A program made the position numbers and the translations under genes. The notes under the pieces were generated by a model, which saw only the letters and a list, made by a program, of their open reading frames with translations, ran no database searches and was not told the DNA's origin. Positions 1-9,539 of a stretch of DNA of 64,000 nt are shown here, one piece after another (positions within the stretch are counted from its first letter, which is position 1; each line of letters opens with the position of its first letter). Source of the stretch: Paenimyroides baculatum. Its GTDB lineage: Bacteria > Bacteroidota > Bacteroidia > Flavobacteriales > Flavobacteriaceae. The DNA is taken from contig NZ_VWSG01000013.1 of assembly GCF_008629655.1 (NCBI RefSeq), positions 1 to 64,000 of the forward strand. Direction: 5' to 3'.

Positions 1-100
1 CGCAATAGGGATAGAGCGATTGTTGGAGCTCTTTGTTTTGAAAAAACAAAAGCGACTCGCGAAAGCCCGAACTGTAGCAACAGCGGAAGGGATTGCCCAA
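1..100. repeat. Possible flavobacterial extragenic repeat element (partial)
   Basis: The stretch has no convincing gene. It holds a hairpin (ctcttt-gttttg / caaaag near 29-54) flanked by short GC-richer blocks (gggatagagcg, agcggaagggattgccc). From memory, blocks of this kind (gggat-agcgg ... agcggaaagcccg) recur downstream of genes in flavobacterial genomes as a structured extragenic repeat. The left end may be cut by the window edge. The assignment is from pattern memory only. Confidence 0.35.
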
Positions 101-113
101 ATTATGAATAAAA

Positions 114-137
114 AAACTCCTACGAATGCAGGAGTTT
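114..137 (-). terminator. Intrinsic terminator of glmM
   Basis: An 8-bp perfect stem (114-121 with 130-137, sequence aaactcct / aggagttt) with an 8-base loop sits 26 bases beyond the glmM stop. Read on the minus strand, it ends in a run of seven T, as expected for a rho-independent terminator. Confidence 0.75.
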
Positions 138-162
138 GGATAATTATGATGATTAGAAAATA

Positions 163-1548
163 TTACTTAACAATATTTTCAATCTCTTTCAATATTTTTT
201 GCGCTAAATTATCGGCAGCAGTTTGTGTTGGTGCTTCGGTATAAATACGGATAATTGGTTCAGTATTAGATTTTCTTAAGTGAACCCAGGAATCTGCTAA
301 ATCAATCTTAACTCCGTCAACCGTACTGATTTTTTCGTTAGCATAGATTTTCTGCATTTCTTCTAAAATAGCATCCACATTGATTTCAGGTGTTAGTTCT
401 ATTTTATTTTTACTCATATAATAAGCCGGATACGATGCTCTTAAATCTGCTACATCTAAATCTTGCTTTGTCAAATGAGTTAAAAATAAAGCCACACCAA
501 CCAAAGCATCGCGACCGTAATGAATTTCAGGATAAATGATTCCACCGTTACCTTCGCCGCCAATTATGGCATTGTTTTTCTTCATTAATTCAACCACATT
601 TACTTCGCCAACTGCCGATGCTTCGTATATTCCGTTGTGTTTTTCGGTAACATCTCTTAAAGCTCGAGAAGACGACATGTTTGAAACCGTATTACCAGGG
701 GTTTTACTCAACACATAATCGGCAACTGCAACCAATGTGTATTCTTCGCCAAACATTTCACCGTTGTTGCTAATAAACGCCAAACGATCTACATCGGGAT
801 CAACGACAATACCAAAATCGGCTTTTTCTTTTACAACCAATTCGCAAATATCGGTTAAATGTTCTTTTAAAGGCTCGGGATTGTGAGGAAAATGTCCGTT
901 TGGTTCACAGTACAATTCAACCACTTCAACGCCCATTTTCTTTAAAAGATCTGGAATAACGATTCCGCCAGAAGAATTTACACCATCGACAACTACCTTG
1001 AATTTTTTGCTTTTTACGGCTTCAACATCAACCAATTTCAGATTTAAAACTTCATTAATATGTCGATCCATGTAATCGGTAATTTCGGTAATAGTTCCCA
1101 ACGAATCAACATCGGCAAAATCAAAACTGTCAGATTCTGCAATTTCCAAAATCAAAGCGCCTTCGGCTCCGCTTAAAAATTCGCCTTTATTGTTCAATAA
1201 TTTCAGTGCATTCCATTGTTTTGGATTGTGCGATGCTGTTAGAATAATTCCACCATCGGCTTTTTCCAAAGGAACAGCAACTTCAACAGTTGGCGTGGTT
1301 GATAAGCCTAAATCTATAATGTTAATTCCCAAACCAACCAATGTTTGCATAACCAACTGGTGGATCATAGGACCCGAAATACGTGCATCGCGACCAATTA
1401 CAACGGTTAATTTATCTTTTTGCAAACTGTTTTTTAAGAAGGTTCCGTAAGCCGATGCAAATTTTACGGCATCGATCGGAGTTAAATTTTCGCCCACGTT
1501 ACCGCCAATGGTCCCGCGAATTCCGGAAATTGATTTTATTAAGGTCAT
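163..1548 (-). CDS. glmM: Phosphoglucosamine mutase GlmM (phosphohexomutase family)
   Basis: Alpha-D-phosphohexomutase of 461 residues, expected to turn glucosamine-6-phosphate into glucosamine-1-phosphate for UDP-GlcNAc, hence peptidoglycan and surface glycan synthesis in the cytoplasm. Visible motifs: the phosphoserine loop TASHNP (Ser106), the metal loop DPDVDR (Asp250, Asp252, Asp254), the sugar loop GEGNGG (331-336, where classical GlmM has GEMSGH) and the phosphate-binding RKSNTEP (425-431, Asn where the family usually has Gly). The changed sugar loop leaves open phosphomannomutase/phosphoglucomutase activity, but Bacteroidota proteins of this type are normally called GlmM. Single-gene unit with its own promoter and terminator. 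Confidence 0.85.
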   Translation of the reverse strand: MTLIKSISGIRGTIGGNVGENLTPIDAVKFASAYGTFLKNSLQKDKLTVVIGRDARISGPMIHQLVMQTLVGLGINIIDLGLSTTPTVEVAVPLEKADGGIILTASHNPKQWNALKLLNNKGEFLSGAEGALILEIAESDSFDFADVDSLGTITEITDYMDRHINEVLNLKLVDVEAVKSKKFKVVVDGVNSSGGIVIPDLLKKMGVEVVELYCEPNGHFPHNPEPLKEHLTDICELVVKEKADFGIVVDPDVDRLAFISNNGEMFGEEYTLVAVADYVLSKTPGNTVSNMSSSRALRDVTEKHNGIYEASAVGEVNVVELMKKNNAIIGGEGNGGIIYPEIHYGRDALVGVALFLTHLTKQDLDVADLRASYPAYYMSKNKIELTPEINVDAILEEMQKIYANEKISTVDGVKIDLADSWVHLRKSNTEPIIRIYTEAPTQTAADNLAQKILKEIENIVK

Positions 1549-1569
1549 TTATTTATTTTTTTTAACAAA

Positions 1570-1577
1570 CAAATATA
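1570..1577 (-). promoter_or_regulatory. -7 promoter element for glmM
   Basis: TATATTTG on the minus strand matches the Bacteroidota TAnnTTTG element, 22 bases ahead of the glmM start. No clear -33 TTG was found. Confidence 0.5.
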
Positions 1578-1623
1578 AAGAATGATTACTTTAGATAGAT
1601 ACTATTGCAGTTATTTTTATGAT

Positions 1624-2226
1624 ATGAATTTTCTAGCACACATCTATTTATCGGGTACAAACGAACGCATACAGATCGGCAATTTTATGGGCGATGGTAT
1701 CCGTGGAAAAGACTACAAAAATTATCATACCGATATTCAATTGGGTGTTTTATTGCATCGTTCTATTGATAGTTTTACTGATTTTCACCCGATATTCCGT
1801 CAGTCTAAATACCGATTGGTTCCAAAGTTCAATCATTTTTCAGGAATTATTATCGATATGTTTTACGATCATTTTCTGGCGAAGGAATGGGCAATGTATC
1901 ATCATGAAGATCTGGAAGTATTTACCCAGCGATTTTATCGAAGTTTAAAGAATTATAAAGAGGAACTAAATCTAAAAACTCAAAATTTGTTGCCGTATCT
2001 TACCAAAGAAAACTGGCTAGCTAGGTATGCCAATTTAACCGATTTACAGCAGATTTTGAAACAGATGGATTATCGTTTTGCTATGAAATCGAACATGTAC
2101 GAAGCTGTTGACGATCTATATGCGAATTACGAAGATTTTCAGAGGGAATTTCATTTGTTCTTTAAAGATTTAATGGTGCATGCCGAAACAGAACGCATTA
2201 GAATTGAACAAGAACTTAAAAAATGA
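1624..2226 (+). CDS. acpH: Acyl carrier protein phosphodiesterase (AcpH family, DUF479)
   Basis: A 200-residue protein that starts MNFLAHIYLS and runs on as GNFMGDGIRG, the characteristic opening of the AcpH (DUF479) family, which removes the 4'-phosphopantetheine arm from holo-ACP. A further ATG lies 42 bases upstream in frame, but the family signature begins at the chosen start and the length then matches the E. coli enzyme (193 residues). Conserved Asp/His-rich stretches (HRSIDSFTDFHP, DMFYDHFLA) fit the HD-like metal-dependent fold. Divergent from glmM; not part of an obvious operon. Physiological substrate in this phylum is inferred. Confidence 0.8.
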   Translation: MNFLAHIYLSGTNERIQIGNFMGDGIRGKDYKNYHTDIQLGVLLHRSIDSFTDFHPIFRQSKYRLVPKFNHFSGIIIDMFYDHFLAKEWAMYHHEDLEVFTQRFYRSLKNYKEELNLKTQNLLPYLTKENWLARYANLTDLQQILKQMDYRFAMKSNMYEAVDDLYANYEDFQREFHLFFKDLMVHAETERIRIEQELKK

Positions 2227-2257
2227 TTGGGTTTTAATTTTTAGTACGTTACTTTTG
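2227..2257 (+). promoter_or_regulatory. Strong promoter for the CLC gene
   Basis: TTG (2227-2229), 20 bases, then TACTTTTG (2250-2257): an essentially ideal Bacteroidota promoter. The last G lies only four bases before the ATG at 2262, so the transcript is predicted to be leaderless or nearly so. Confidence 0.7.
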
Positions 2258-2261
2258 CACA

Positions 2262-4070
2262 ATGGACGCAGCCAAAAACAAAAAATACCGATTTAAAAAA
2301 GCTTTTCGATACCTTGAAGGAATATTGTATTTATTAAAGACAATTATTTCTGATCGTCAGTTTTTATATATTTCATGTGTTTTGGTTGGTATTTCGTCTG
2401 CGTTGGCGGTTATTTTGCTTAAATCGTTTGCGCATAGCGTTTTTAAATTGGCAACTTATTTAGATACTATTTACAAATTGCCTTTTTCAAACAGTATTTT
2501 TCCTGTAATCGGTATTCTACTGACCGTTTTTGTAATAAAAAAATTTTTAGAAGGATCTATAGAAAAAGGTACAAGCCAAATTATGATCGCCGTTGCCAAA
2601 AAGTCGGGTTATATGCCTAAAAAGCAGATGTACGCGCAGATAATTACCAGTTCGTTAACCGTTGGTTTGGGTGGATCTGCCGGATTGGAATCTCCTATTA
2701 CCATTACAGGTGCCGCTTTTGGATCAAACTTTGCACAAAATTTCCGCTTTAATTATAAAGATCGTACGCTTTTGCTTGCATGTGGTGTAGCATCGGGAAT
2801 TGCAGCTGCGTTTAATGCGCCTATTGCCGGCGTACTTTTCGCCATTGAAGTGATTATTGCCGATATGAGCGTTACGGCGTTTATTCCGTTAATGATTTCA
2901 TCGGCAACCGGCGCCATTGTTTCGGCAGTTGTTTTAAAAGAAAGTATCATACTTAATTTTAAAAGTCAGTTTACTTTTGATTATTCCAACATAGGCTATT
3001 ATGCGCTGGTAGGTGTTGCCGCAGGTTTTTTCTCGATATATCACGCCCGAATGTTCCGGAAGGTGGAGCATTTTGCAGCAAACTTACCTTTTGGTACTTA
3101 TCGAAAAGCTTTAATTGGGGCAAGCATGCTGGCGATTCTTATTTTTCTATTTCCTACGCTTTTTGGTGAAGGCTACGAAAGTATAAAGTCTTTAGCAAAT
3201 AACAATGCAGCCGACATTCTTGAAAATTCCTTGCTTGAAAAATTTAGGAAAAACCCATGGATTGTACTTGCTTTTGTTGGGTTAACGGCATTCATTAAAA
3301 GTATAGCAACCGGTTTAACATTGGGATCGGGCGGAAACGGTGGAAACTTTGCTCCATCGCTTTTTGTAGGTTCTTACCTAGGATATATGGTGGCAAAGTT
3401 TATTGAGTTGATCGGACTTAAAAAACTACCTATAGAAAATTTTACTGTAGTAGGTATGGCAGCCGTTTTAAGTGGTTTGTTCCATGCTCCATTAACTGCC
3501 ATTTTCCTGATAGCCGAAATTACCGGCGGTTACGGTTTAATGGTTCCCTTGTTAATTGTTTCATCAATCAGTTTTGCGATTTCGAAACGATACGATAAAT
3601 ATTCTATGGACATTTTTACCATTGCAGATAAAGGCTTGGTGTTTACATCAGACAAAGACAAAAATATTCTGAATAAAATCGAATTGCACAACATATACAG
3701 TAACGATGCCGAAGTTTTAACAACAGAGAACTCTATGTACGATGTTAAAAACCTGTTTTTAACTACCAGTCAAACTTTTATTCCCATAATAAATGTAGAA
3801 CGAAATGTGTTGGGAGTTATTTATTTGAATGATGTTCGATCTATATTGTTTAACACTTACAAATTAAGCTCCACATTTATAGAAACCGAAATGAAGCCTG
3901 CTTTTTTGGTATCGCTTTCAGAAAACACAGGCAATGCACTTCAATTGATTGACGAAAACAATCTCTCAGAAATACTGGTAACCCAGCAAGACAAACTGAT
4001 TGGTTACGTTACCAAAGTGAAAATTTTAGAAGTTTACCGTGAAAATTTAAAGAATTTAAGGATTGAGTAA
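2262..4070 (+). CDS. CLC-family chloride channel/transporter with C-terminal CBS pair
   Basis: Integral membrane protein of 602 residues. CLC selectivity motifs are visible in order: GTSQI (~103-107), GGSAGLESP (137-145, Glu143 being the expected gating glutamate), NAPIAGVLFAIEV (185-197) and GSGGNGGNFAPSLF (~350). About ten hydrophobic segments span residues 35-445, and residues ~460-600 look like a CBS domain pair, which usually senses adenine nucleotides. The position equal to the internal proton glutamate of E. coli ClC (Glu203) appears to be Val197, as in chloride channels rather than H+/Cl- exchangers; this is read by eye. Followed after two bases by a small gene, so the two are probably co-transcribed. 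Confidence 0.85.
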   Translation: MDAAKNKKYRFKKAFRYLEGILYLLKTIISDRQFLYISCVLVGISSALAVILLKSFAHSVFKLATYLDTIYKLPFSNSIFPVIGILLTVFVIKKFLEGSIEKGTSQIMIAVAKKSGYMPKKQMYAQIITSSLTVGLGGSAGLESPITITGAAFGSNFAQNFRFNYKDRTLLLACGVASGIAAAFNAPIAGVLFAIEVIIADMSVTAFIPLMISSATGAIVSAVVLKESIILNFKSQFTFDYSNIGYYALVGVAAGFFSIYHARMFRKVEHFAANLPFGTYRKALIGASMLAILIFLFPTLFGEGYESIKSLANNNAADILENSLLEKFRKNPWIVLAFVGLTAFIKSIATGLTLGSGGNGGNFAPSLFVGSYLGYMVAKFIELIGLKKLPIENFTVVGMAAVLSGLFHAPLTAIFLIAEITGGYGLMVPLLIVSSISFAISKRYDKYSMDIFTIADKGLVFTSDKDKNILNKIELHNIYSNDAEVLTTENSMYDVKNLFLTTSQTFIPIINVERNVLGVIYLNDVRSILFNTYKLSSTFIETEMKPAFLVSLSENTGNALQLIDENNLSEILVTQQDKLIGYVTKVKILEVYRENLKNLRIE

Positions 4071-4072
4071 TT

Positions 4073-4312
4073 ATGCCAAAAGTAGTGTGTTTGTGTAAAG
4101 AAGTAATTAATTTAAGTGATATTCCAAGTCCTAATCAATTGTTAATGATAGAAGATGTAAAGTATGATAAGTATTTTGATTCTATTGATGCTGAAAAATT
4201 ATATGAAGAGATGACATTGGTTGTAAGATGTCAAAATTGTAAGAGATTATATGTTTATGAAAACGGATTTGAAAACGATCCTTTAATATATAGTTTAGAC
4301 AGACCTGAATAG
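4073..4312 (+). CDS. Small hypothetical protein with CxC/CxxC pair
   Basis: A 79-residue protein that begins two bases after the CLC stop. It has Cys6 and Cys8 near the start and Cys53/Cys56 (CQNC) in the second half, a spacing that could hold one zinc ion as a small zinc ribbon. No signal peptide or membrane segment. I do not recognise the family. The start is taken from the tight spacing to the upstream gene and its coding-like composition. Confidence 0.6.
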   Translation: MPKVVCLCKEVINLSDIPSPNQLLMIEDVKYDKYFDSIDAEKLYEEMTLVVRCQNCKRLYVYENGFENDPLIYSLDRPE

Positions 4313-4361
4313 AAAATTACTTTTTACCAAAGCTTTAATATCTTAAGAACAAAGCAATTTG

Positions 4362-4369
4362 TATATTTG
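4362..4369 (+). promoter_or_regulatory. -7 promoter element for uvrA
   Basis: TATATTTG, 16 bases before the chosen uvrA ATG. It overlaps an in-frame TTG upstream, which argues that the TTG is not the translation start. Confidence 0.55.
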
Positions 4370-4385
4370 CACTTTGAATTTTTCT

Positions 4386-7217
4386 ATGCAAAACTCCGAT
4401 GATAATATACAGGTTTTAGGCGCACGCGTTCACAACCTAAAAAATATAGATGTTACCATTCCACGAGAAAAACTGGTGGTTATTACAGGTTTATCGGGAT
4501 CCGGAAAATCTTCTTTAGCCTTTGACACCATTTATGCCGAAGGGCAGCGACGCTATATTGAAACATTTGCTTCGTATGCGCGACAGTTTCTTGGCGGATT
4601 AGAACGTCCCGATGTTGATAAGATCGAAGGACTTTCGCCGGTGATTGCCATTGAGCAAAAAACCGTTAACAAAAATCCCCGTTCAACCGTTGGAACCATT
4701 ACCGAAATTTACGATTTCATCCGTTTGCTGTATGCCCGCGGATCAGATGCTTTTTCGTACGAAACCGGCGAAAAAATGGTCAGTTATTCCGATGAGCAAA
4801 TCCAGCAACTTATCATTGAAAATTATTCCGGACAGCGAATTAATATTCTGTCGCCCGTAATTCGTTCTCGTAAAGGACATTATCGTGAGTTGTTTGAACA
4901 AATTGCCAAGCAAGGTTTTGTAAAAGTTCGTGTCGATGGCGAAATTCGCGATATTGTTTCCGGTATGAAGTTGGATCGATACAAAATGCACGACATAGAA
5001 ATTGTAATTGACCGTTTGGCGGTTGATGATTCCGAAGATACACAAAAGCGATTGGCTGAAAGTATTAAAACGGCAATGTATCACGGTGAAGACATTATGG
5101 TAGTTTTACCGCATGAAAGTGAAACACCGCGTTTTTTCAGTCGACATTTAATGTGCCCGACTTCGGGAATTTCCTATCCAATTCCGGAACCAAATAGTTT
5201 TTCGTTCAACTCGCCAAAAGGTGCGTGTCCGGTTTGCAACGGTTTAGGATCGATCAATGAAATCAACAGCAAAAAAATCATTCCAAATAACGAATTGTCT
5301 ATAAAAGCAGGTGGAATCGAGCCCATTGGCGAACAAAAAAGCACTTGGATTTTTAAGCAGTTAGAAATTATTGCACAACGTTACGAATTTAAATTGACCG
5401 ATTCTATTAAGGATATTCCTGCCGAAGCGTTGGATGTTATTTTGAATGGTGGCAAGGAAAGTTTTTCGGTTGCATCGAAAATTTTGGGTATTACCAAAGA
5501 TTATAAAATAGATTTTGAAGGAATATCAAACTTCATTAAAAATCAGTTTAACGATGCACCAACTGCAGCAATAAAACGTTGGGCAGGCGATTTTATGGAC
5601 GAAATTATTTGTCCCGAATGTAATGGTTCGCGCCTACGCAAAGAATCGCTTTATTTTAAAGTGAACGATAAAAATATTGCTGATTTGGCAACAATGGATC
5701 TTGATCAATTGTCGGAATGGTTTGGCTCACTGCATAAAAACTTAAGCTCAAAACAACAGCTTATTGCAGGTGAAGTTGTTAAAGAAATTTCTACCCGTTT
5801 GACCTTTTTGTTAGATGTGGGGTTAAATTACCTTACGCTAAACCGATCGTCTAAAACCCTTTCTGGTGGTGAAGCACAGCGTATTCGTCTGGCAACGCAG
5901 ATTGGCTCGCAACTTGTGGGTGTTTTGTATATTTTAGATGAACCAAGTATTGGATTGCACCAGCGTGATAACGAAAAACTGATTACTTCGTTAAAACAGT
6001 TACGCGATGTAGGCAATTCGGTTTTAGTTGTTGAACACGACAAAGACATGATCGAAGAAGCCGATTATGTAATTGATATTGGTCCAAAGGCTGGTTTAAA
6101 CGGCGGACAGATCATTAGTGCAGGTACACCGGCAGAATTGCTGAAAGAAAATACTATTACGGCACAATATTTAAACGGAAGTTTAAGTATTCCAATTCCT
6201 GCAGAACGTAGAAGCGGAAACGGTAAAACACTGAAAATTTTCGGTGCAAAAGGCAACAACCTTAAAAATGTTACGGTAGAATTTCCGTTGGGAACCTTAA
6301 TTTGTGTGTCGGGCGTGTCTGGTTCGGGTAAATCAACCTTAATCAATGAAACACTTTATCCGATATTAAACGAGCATTTTTTCAATGCCGTTAAAGTTCC
6401 GCAGCCTTACGATAAATTGCAAGGTTTAGAGCATATCGATAAAGTGATAGGTATCGATCAAAGTCCGATTGGTAGAACACCACGTTCGAATCCGGCGACA
6501 TATACCGAAGTTTTTTCAGAAATTAGAACCTTGTTTACCAAAACACCTGAAGCAAGTATTCGCGGTTACAAGCCGGGACGTTTTAGCTTTAATGTTAAAG
6601 GCGGACGTTGCGAAACCTGCGAAGGATCGGGTTTACGAACCATTGAAATGGGCTTTTTGCCTGATGTTTATGTTGAGTGTGAAACCTGTCAGGGCAAGCG
6701 TTTTAATCGCGAAACATTGGAAATTCGCTACAAAGGAAAATCAATTGCTGATATTCTAAACATGACGATCGATGAAAGCGTTCCGTTTTTTGAAAACATT
6801 CCAAAAATATACCGTAAGGTAAAAACCATACAAGATGTAGGTTTAGGATACATTACACTGGGTCAGCAAAGTACCACGTTATCTGGTGGCGAAGCACAGC
6901 GAATTAAACTGGCTACAGAATTATCTAAAAAAGATACGGGAAATACGTTTTATATTTTAGACGAACCTACCACGGGTTTGCATTTTGAAGACATTCGTGT
7001 GCTGATGGAAGTCTTGCAGCAATTGGTCAACAAGGGCAATACCGTTTTGGTGATCGAACATAATATGGACGTGATAAAAATGGCAGATTACATTATCGAT
7101 ATTGGTCCCGAAGGTGGTAAAAAAGGCGGCGAAGTAGTTGCTTTTGGCACACCCGAAAAAGTATCGAAAAGTAAAAAAAGCCACACAGCACGCTTTTTAA
7201 AGAAAGAATTAAGTTAG
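4386..7217 (+). CDS. uvrA: Excinuclease ABC subunit A (UvrA)
   Basis: DNA-damage recognition ATPase of nucleotide excision repair; 943 residues, close to E. coli UvrA (940). Two ABC modules are visible: Walker [10 protein letters not shown] (35-43) and GVSGSGKST in the second half, and two signatures [12 protein letters not shown] and [12 protein letters not shown]. Zinc-module cysteines are present as CPVC, CPEC, CETC and CETC. The first half of the N-terminal zinc module reads CPTSG, so the usual second cysteine is a serine. The ATG at 4386 is used because the family begins here and an upstream TTG lies inside the promoter. Single-gene unit. Confidence 0.95.
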   Translation: MQNSDDNIQVLGARVHNLKNIDVTIPREKLVVITGLSGSGKSSLAFDTIYAEGQRRYIETFASYARQFLGGLERPDVDKIEGLSPVIAIEQKTVNKNPRSTVGTITEIYDFIRLLYARGSDAFSYETGEKMVSYSDEQIQQLIIENYSGQRINILSPVIRSRKGHYRELFEQIAKQGFVKVRVDGEIRDIVSGMKLDRYKMHDIEIVIDRLAVDDSEDTQKRLAESIKTAMYHGEDIMVVLPHESETPRFFSRHLMCPTSGISYPIPEPNSFSFNSPKGACPVCNGLGSINEINSKKIIPNNELSIKAGGIEPIGEQKSTWIFKQLEIIAQRYEFKLTDSIKDIPAEALDVILNGGKESFSVASKILGITKDYKIDFEGISNFIKNQFNDAPTAAIKRWAGDFMDEIICPECNGSRLRKESLYFKVNDKNIADLATMDLDQLSEWFGSLHKNLSSKQQLIAGEVVKEISTRLTFLLDVGLNYLTLNRSSKTLSGGEAQRIRLATQIGSQLVGVLYILDEPSIGLHQRDNEKLITSLKQLRDVGNSVLVVEHDKDMIEEADYVIDIGPKAGLNGGQIISAGTPAELLKENTITAQYLNGSLSIPIPAERRSGNGKTLKIFGAKGNNLKNVTVEFPLGTLICVSGVSGSGKSTLINETLYPILNEHFFNAVKVPQPYDKLQGLEHIDKVIGIDQSPIGRTPRSNPATYTEVFSEIRTLFTKTPEASIRGYKPGRFSFNVKGGRCETCEGSGLRTIEMGFLPDVYVECETCQGKRFNRETLEIRYKGKSIADILNMTIDESVPFFENIPKIYRKVKTIQDVGLGYITLGQQSTTLSGGEAQRIKLATELSKKDTGNTFYILDEPTTGLHFEDIRVLMEVLQQLVNKGNTVLVIEHNMDVIKMADYIIDIGPEGGKKGGEVVAFGTPEKVSKSKKSHTARFLKKELS

Positions 7218-7284
7218 TTATTAGTTGAAGGTTTTTAGTTTTAAGAACTAAAACATCCGAGATAAACAATCAAATAAAAAATAT

Positions 7285-8007
7285 ATGAAAGACGATTTTT
7301 CAGAAGAAGACATCCGCATAAAAGAAAGTTTAACACAGAAATCGTGGAACGAAATCAGATCGAACGATTCGTGGGCAATTTTTAAAATTATGTCTGAATT
7401 TGTAAATGGTTACGAAAAAATGAGCCGTATTGGTCCGTGTGTATCTATTTTTGGATCGGCACGTACAAAAAACGACAATCCATATTACAAACTGGCAGAA
7501 GAAATTGCTTTTAAAATAAGTAAAGCGGGTTACGGCGTAATTTCGGGCGGAGGTCCCGGAATTATGGAAGCTGCCAATAAGGGAGCGCATTTAGGTGGCG
7601 GTCCGTCGGTAGGTTTAAACATCGATTTACCTTTTGAACAGCATTTTAATCCGTATATTGACCACGACAAAAATTTACAGTTCGATTATTTCTTTGTTCG
7701 TAAAGTAATGTTCGTAAAATATTCGCAAGGTTTTGTGGTAATGCCAGGCGGTTTTGGAACTTTAGACGAGCTGTTTGAAGCAATCACTTTGATCCAAACC
7801 AAAAAAATAGGAAAATTTCCGATAATTTTAGTCGGAACCGAATTCTGGTCTGGTTTATTTGAATGGGTAAAAAGCGTATTGCTTGAAAAATACCTGAATG
7901 CATCGCCAGAAGACATGAATCTTATAAAGGTTGTTGATACAGCCGATGAAGTAGTAGCAATTATTGATACCTTCTACAAGAAATACAATTTAAGTCCGAA
8001 TTTTTAA
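7285..8007 (+). CDS. LOG-family nucleotide 5'-monophosphate phosphoribohydrolase
   Basis: A 240-residue Rossmann-like protein of the LOG/TIGR00730 family, which cleaves ribose-5-phosphate from AMP or cytokinin monophosphates. Family motifs are intact: GGGPGIMEA (88-96), the Arg139-Lys140 pair and PGGFGTLDE (154-162), which hold the phosphoribosyl group and catalytic glutamate. It carries an extra ~45 N-terminal residues with no motif. Cytoplasmic, no signal peptide. A clear terminator follows, so it is a single-gene unit. Bacterial substrate is not certain; pyrimidine/purine nucleotide hydrolase (PpnN-like) is the alternative. Confidence 0.8.
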   Translation: MKDDFSEEDIRIKESLTQKSWNEIRSNDSWAIFKIMSEFVNGYEKMSRIGPCVSIFGSARTKNDNPYYKLAEEIAFKISKAGYGVISGGGPGIMEAANKGAHLGGGPSVGLNIDLPFEQHFNPYIDHDKNLQFDYFFVRKVMFVKYSQGFVVMPGGFGTLDELFEAITLIQTKKIGKFPIILVGTEFWSGLFEWVKSVLLEKYLNASPEDMNLIKVVDTADEVVAIIDTFYKKYNLSPNF

Positions 8008-8013
8008 TACATC

Positions 8014-8043
8014 AATCCGTTTTCAAAAGAAACGGATTTTTTT
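8014..8043 (+). terminator. Intrinsic terminator after the LOG gene
   Basis: Nine-bp perfect stem aatccgttt (8014-8022) / aaacggatt (8030-8038) with a seven-base loop, followed by a T run to 8043. Confidence 0.85.
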
Positions 8044-8065
8044 ATGCTTTTTTCCAATAAGTATC

Positions 8066-8073
8066 TATCTTTG
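8066..8073 (+). promoter_or_regulatory. -7 promoter element for hutI
   Basis: TATCTTTG fits TAnnTTTG and lies 21 bases before the hutI ATG. Confidence 0.5.
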
Positions 8074-8094
8074 GTTATCAATTTTTCAAAATAA

Positions 8095-9327
8095 ATGAAA
8101 ACCCTATTTTACAATATAAAAGAACTTTTTCAGGTTCGCGAAAACAATCAATCAATATTAAAAGGAAGTCAAATGAAAGAGCTTCCTTCTATAAAAAATG
8201 CCTTTTTAATGGTTGAAAATGATCTGATTGCAGATTATGGTTCTATGGAAAATGCACCTACAGATTTTGATGAATCGGTTGATGTTTCTGGTAAAATGAT
8301 CATGCCCAGCTATATTGACAGTCACACGCACATTGTTTATGCAGGCAACCGCGAACAAGAATTTGTTGATAGAATTAACGGTTTAAGTTATGATGAGATT
8401 TACAAACGTGGGGGCGGAATTTTAAATTCGGTAGAAAAACTGCGTAATGCTTCTGAAGACGAATTGTATAAAGATGCAGCTGCTCGTTTGGAAGAGTTAA
8501 TTGCTTTGGGAACCGGAGTTATCGAAATTAAATCGGGATATGGTTTAAGTTTAGAAGCCGAACTAAAAATGCTGCGTGTTATAAAAAAATTGCAAGATAA
8601 TTATCCTGTAAAAATTAAAGCTACGTTTTTAGGTGCGCATGCTGTTCCACCAGAATTTAAAGACAATCAAGCAGGATTTGTAGATGAAATTTGTAATGTA
8701 ATGATTCCTGAAATCGCAAAATCGGGCTTGGCAGATTATGTTGATGCTTTTTTGGAAACCGGATATTTCACCGTTGATGAAACTCGAAAAGTTATCAAAG
8801 CAGCAACAAATCACGGTTTAAAATCAAAAATCCACATTAATCAGTTTACGGCAATCAACGGAATTGAGATGTGTGTGGAAGAAAACGTTCTTACGGTAGA
8901 TCATTTGGAAATTGTTGAAGATGCAGATATTGAAGCACTGAAAAAAGGAAAAACCATTCCTGTGGCTTTGCCAACCTGTTCGTATTTTATATCAATTCCT
9001 TACACACCTGCACGTAAATTGTTAGATGCCGATTTGCCGTTGGTCATCGCATCAGATTACAATCCTGGAACAACACCAAGCGGTAACATGAATTTTGTGG
9101 TTGCAACTTCGTGCGTAAAAATGAAATTGACTCCAGAAGAAGCTTTTAACGCCGCAACATTAAATGCAGCTTACTCTCTGGAAGTTGAAAACGAATACGG
9201 CAGTATTACCAAAGGAAAAAAAGCATCGTTTTTTATTACAAAACCTCTAAATTCTATTTATGCCATTCCGTATAATTTTGGAAGCAATCCAATAGAATCG
9301 GTTTATTTAAACGGTATCAAACAATAA
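8095..9327 (+). CDS. hutI: Imidazolonepropionase HutI
   Basis: Metal-dependent amidohydrolase, 410 residues, that opens 4-imidazolone-5-propionate to N-formimino-L-glutamate, the third step of histidine degradation. Visible: the metal-binding HTH pair in SHTHIVYAG (His77, His79), FLGAHAVP, DHLEI and SDYNPGT, all diagnostic for HutI among amidohydrolases. Cytoplasmic. It is followed 212 bases later by hutG on the same strand, which supports the pathway; hutH and hutU are not in the window. Confidence 0.93.
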   Translation: MKTLFYNIKELFQVRENNQSILKGSQMKELPSIKNAFLMVENDLIADYGSMENAPTDFDESVDVSGKMIMPSYIDSHTHIVYAGNREQEFVDRINGLSYDEIYKRGGGILNSVEKLRNASEDELYKDAAARLEELIALGTGVIEIKSGYGLSLEAELKMLRVIKKLQDNYPVKIKATFLGAHAVPPEFKDNQAGFVDEICNVMIPEIAKSGLADYVDAFLETGYFTVDETRKVIKAATNHGLKSKIHINQFTAINGIEMCVEENVLTVDHLEIVEDADIEALKKGKTIPVALPTCSYFISIPYTPARKLLDADLPLVIASDYNPGTTPSGNMNFVVATSCVKMKLTPEEAFNAATLNAAYSLEVENEYGSITKGKKASFFITKPLNSIYAIPYNFGSNPIESVYLNGIKQ

Positions 9328-9330
9328 AAA

Positions 9331-9358
9331 CACAGCGGCAATTTACATTGTCGCTGTG
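9331..9358. other. Hairpin downstream of hutI
   Basis: Eleven-bp stem (9331-9341 with 9348-9358, one G-T pair). It is flanked by A runs on the + strand, so the T tail needed for termination exists only when read on the minus strand. It may still define the hutI 3' end. The rest of 9359-9539 is AT-rich with nothing I can name. Confidence 0.5.
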
Positions 9359-9539
9359 AAAAAAAATAGTTATGAAAAAGATTTTTATAAATCGAAATTT
9401 AATTATCGATATATATTTACCTATTACAAAGTTAATAATAAATCATTAATTTTGAATAAGATAACGTATGTTAAATTTTAAAAAAGTATCAATAATACTT
9501 ATAACTCTTGATTTTACTATGATTTTTTACACCTGTTAA

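Noticed and set aside
20-244. 74-residue plus-strand ORF at the left edge
   Set aside because: It runs through the glmM terminator and into the antisense of glmM, and its composition is not coding-like.
4743-5084. 113-residue minus-strand ORF inside uvrA
   Set aside because: Antisense shadow of a certain gene; no promoter, no domain, protein rich in His/Phe/Asn as typical of shadows.
7233-7253. Hairpin ttttagtt/aactaaaa after uvrA as a terminator
   Set aside because: Almost only A-T pairs and no T tail; too weak to claim.
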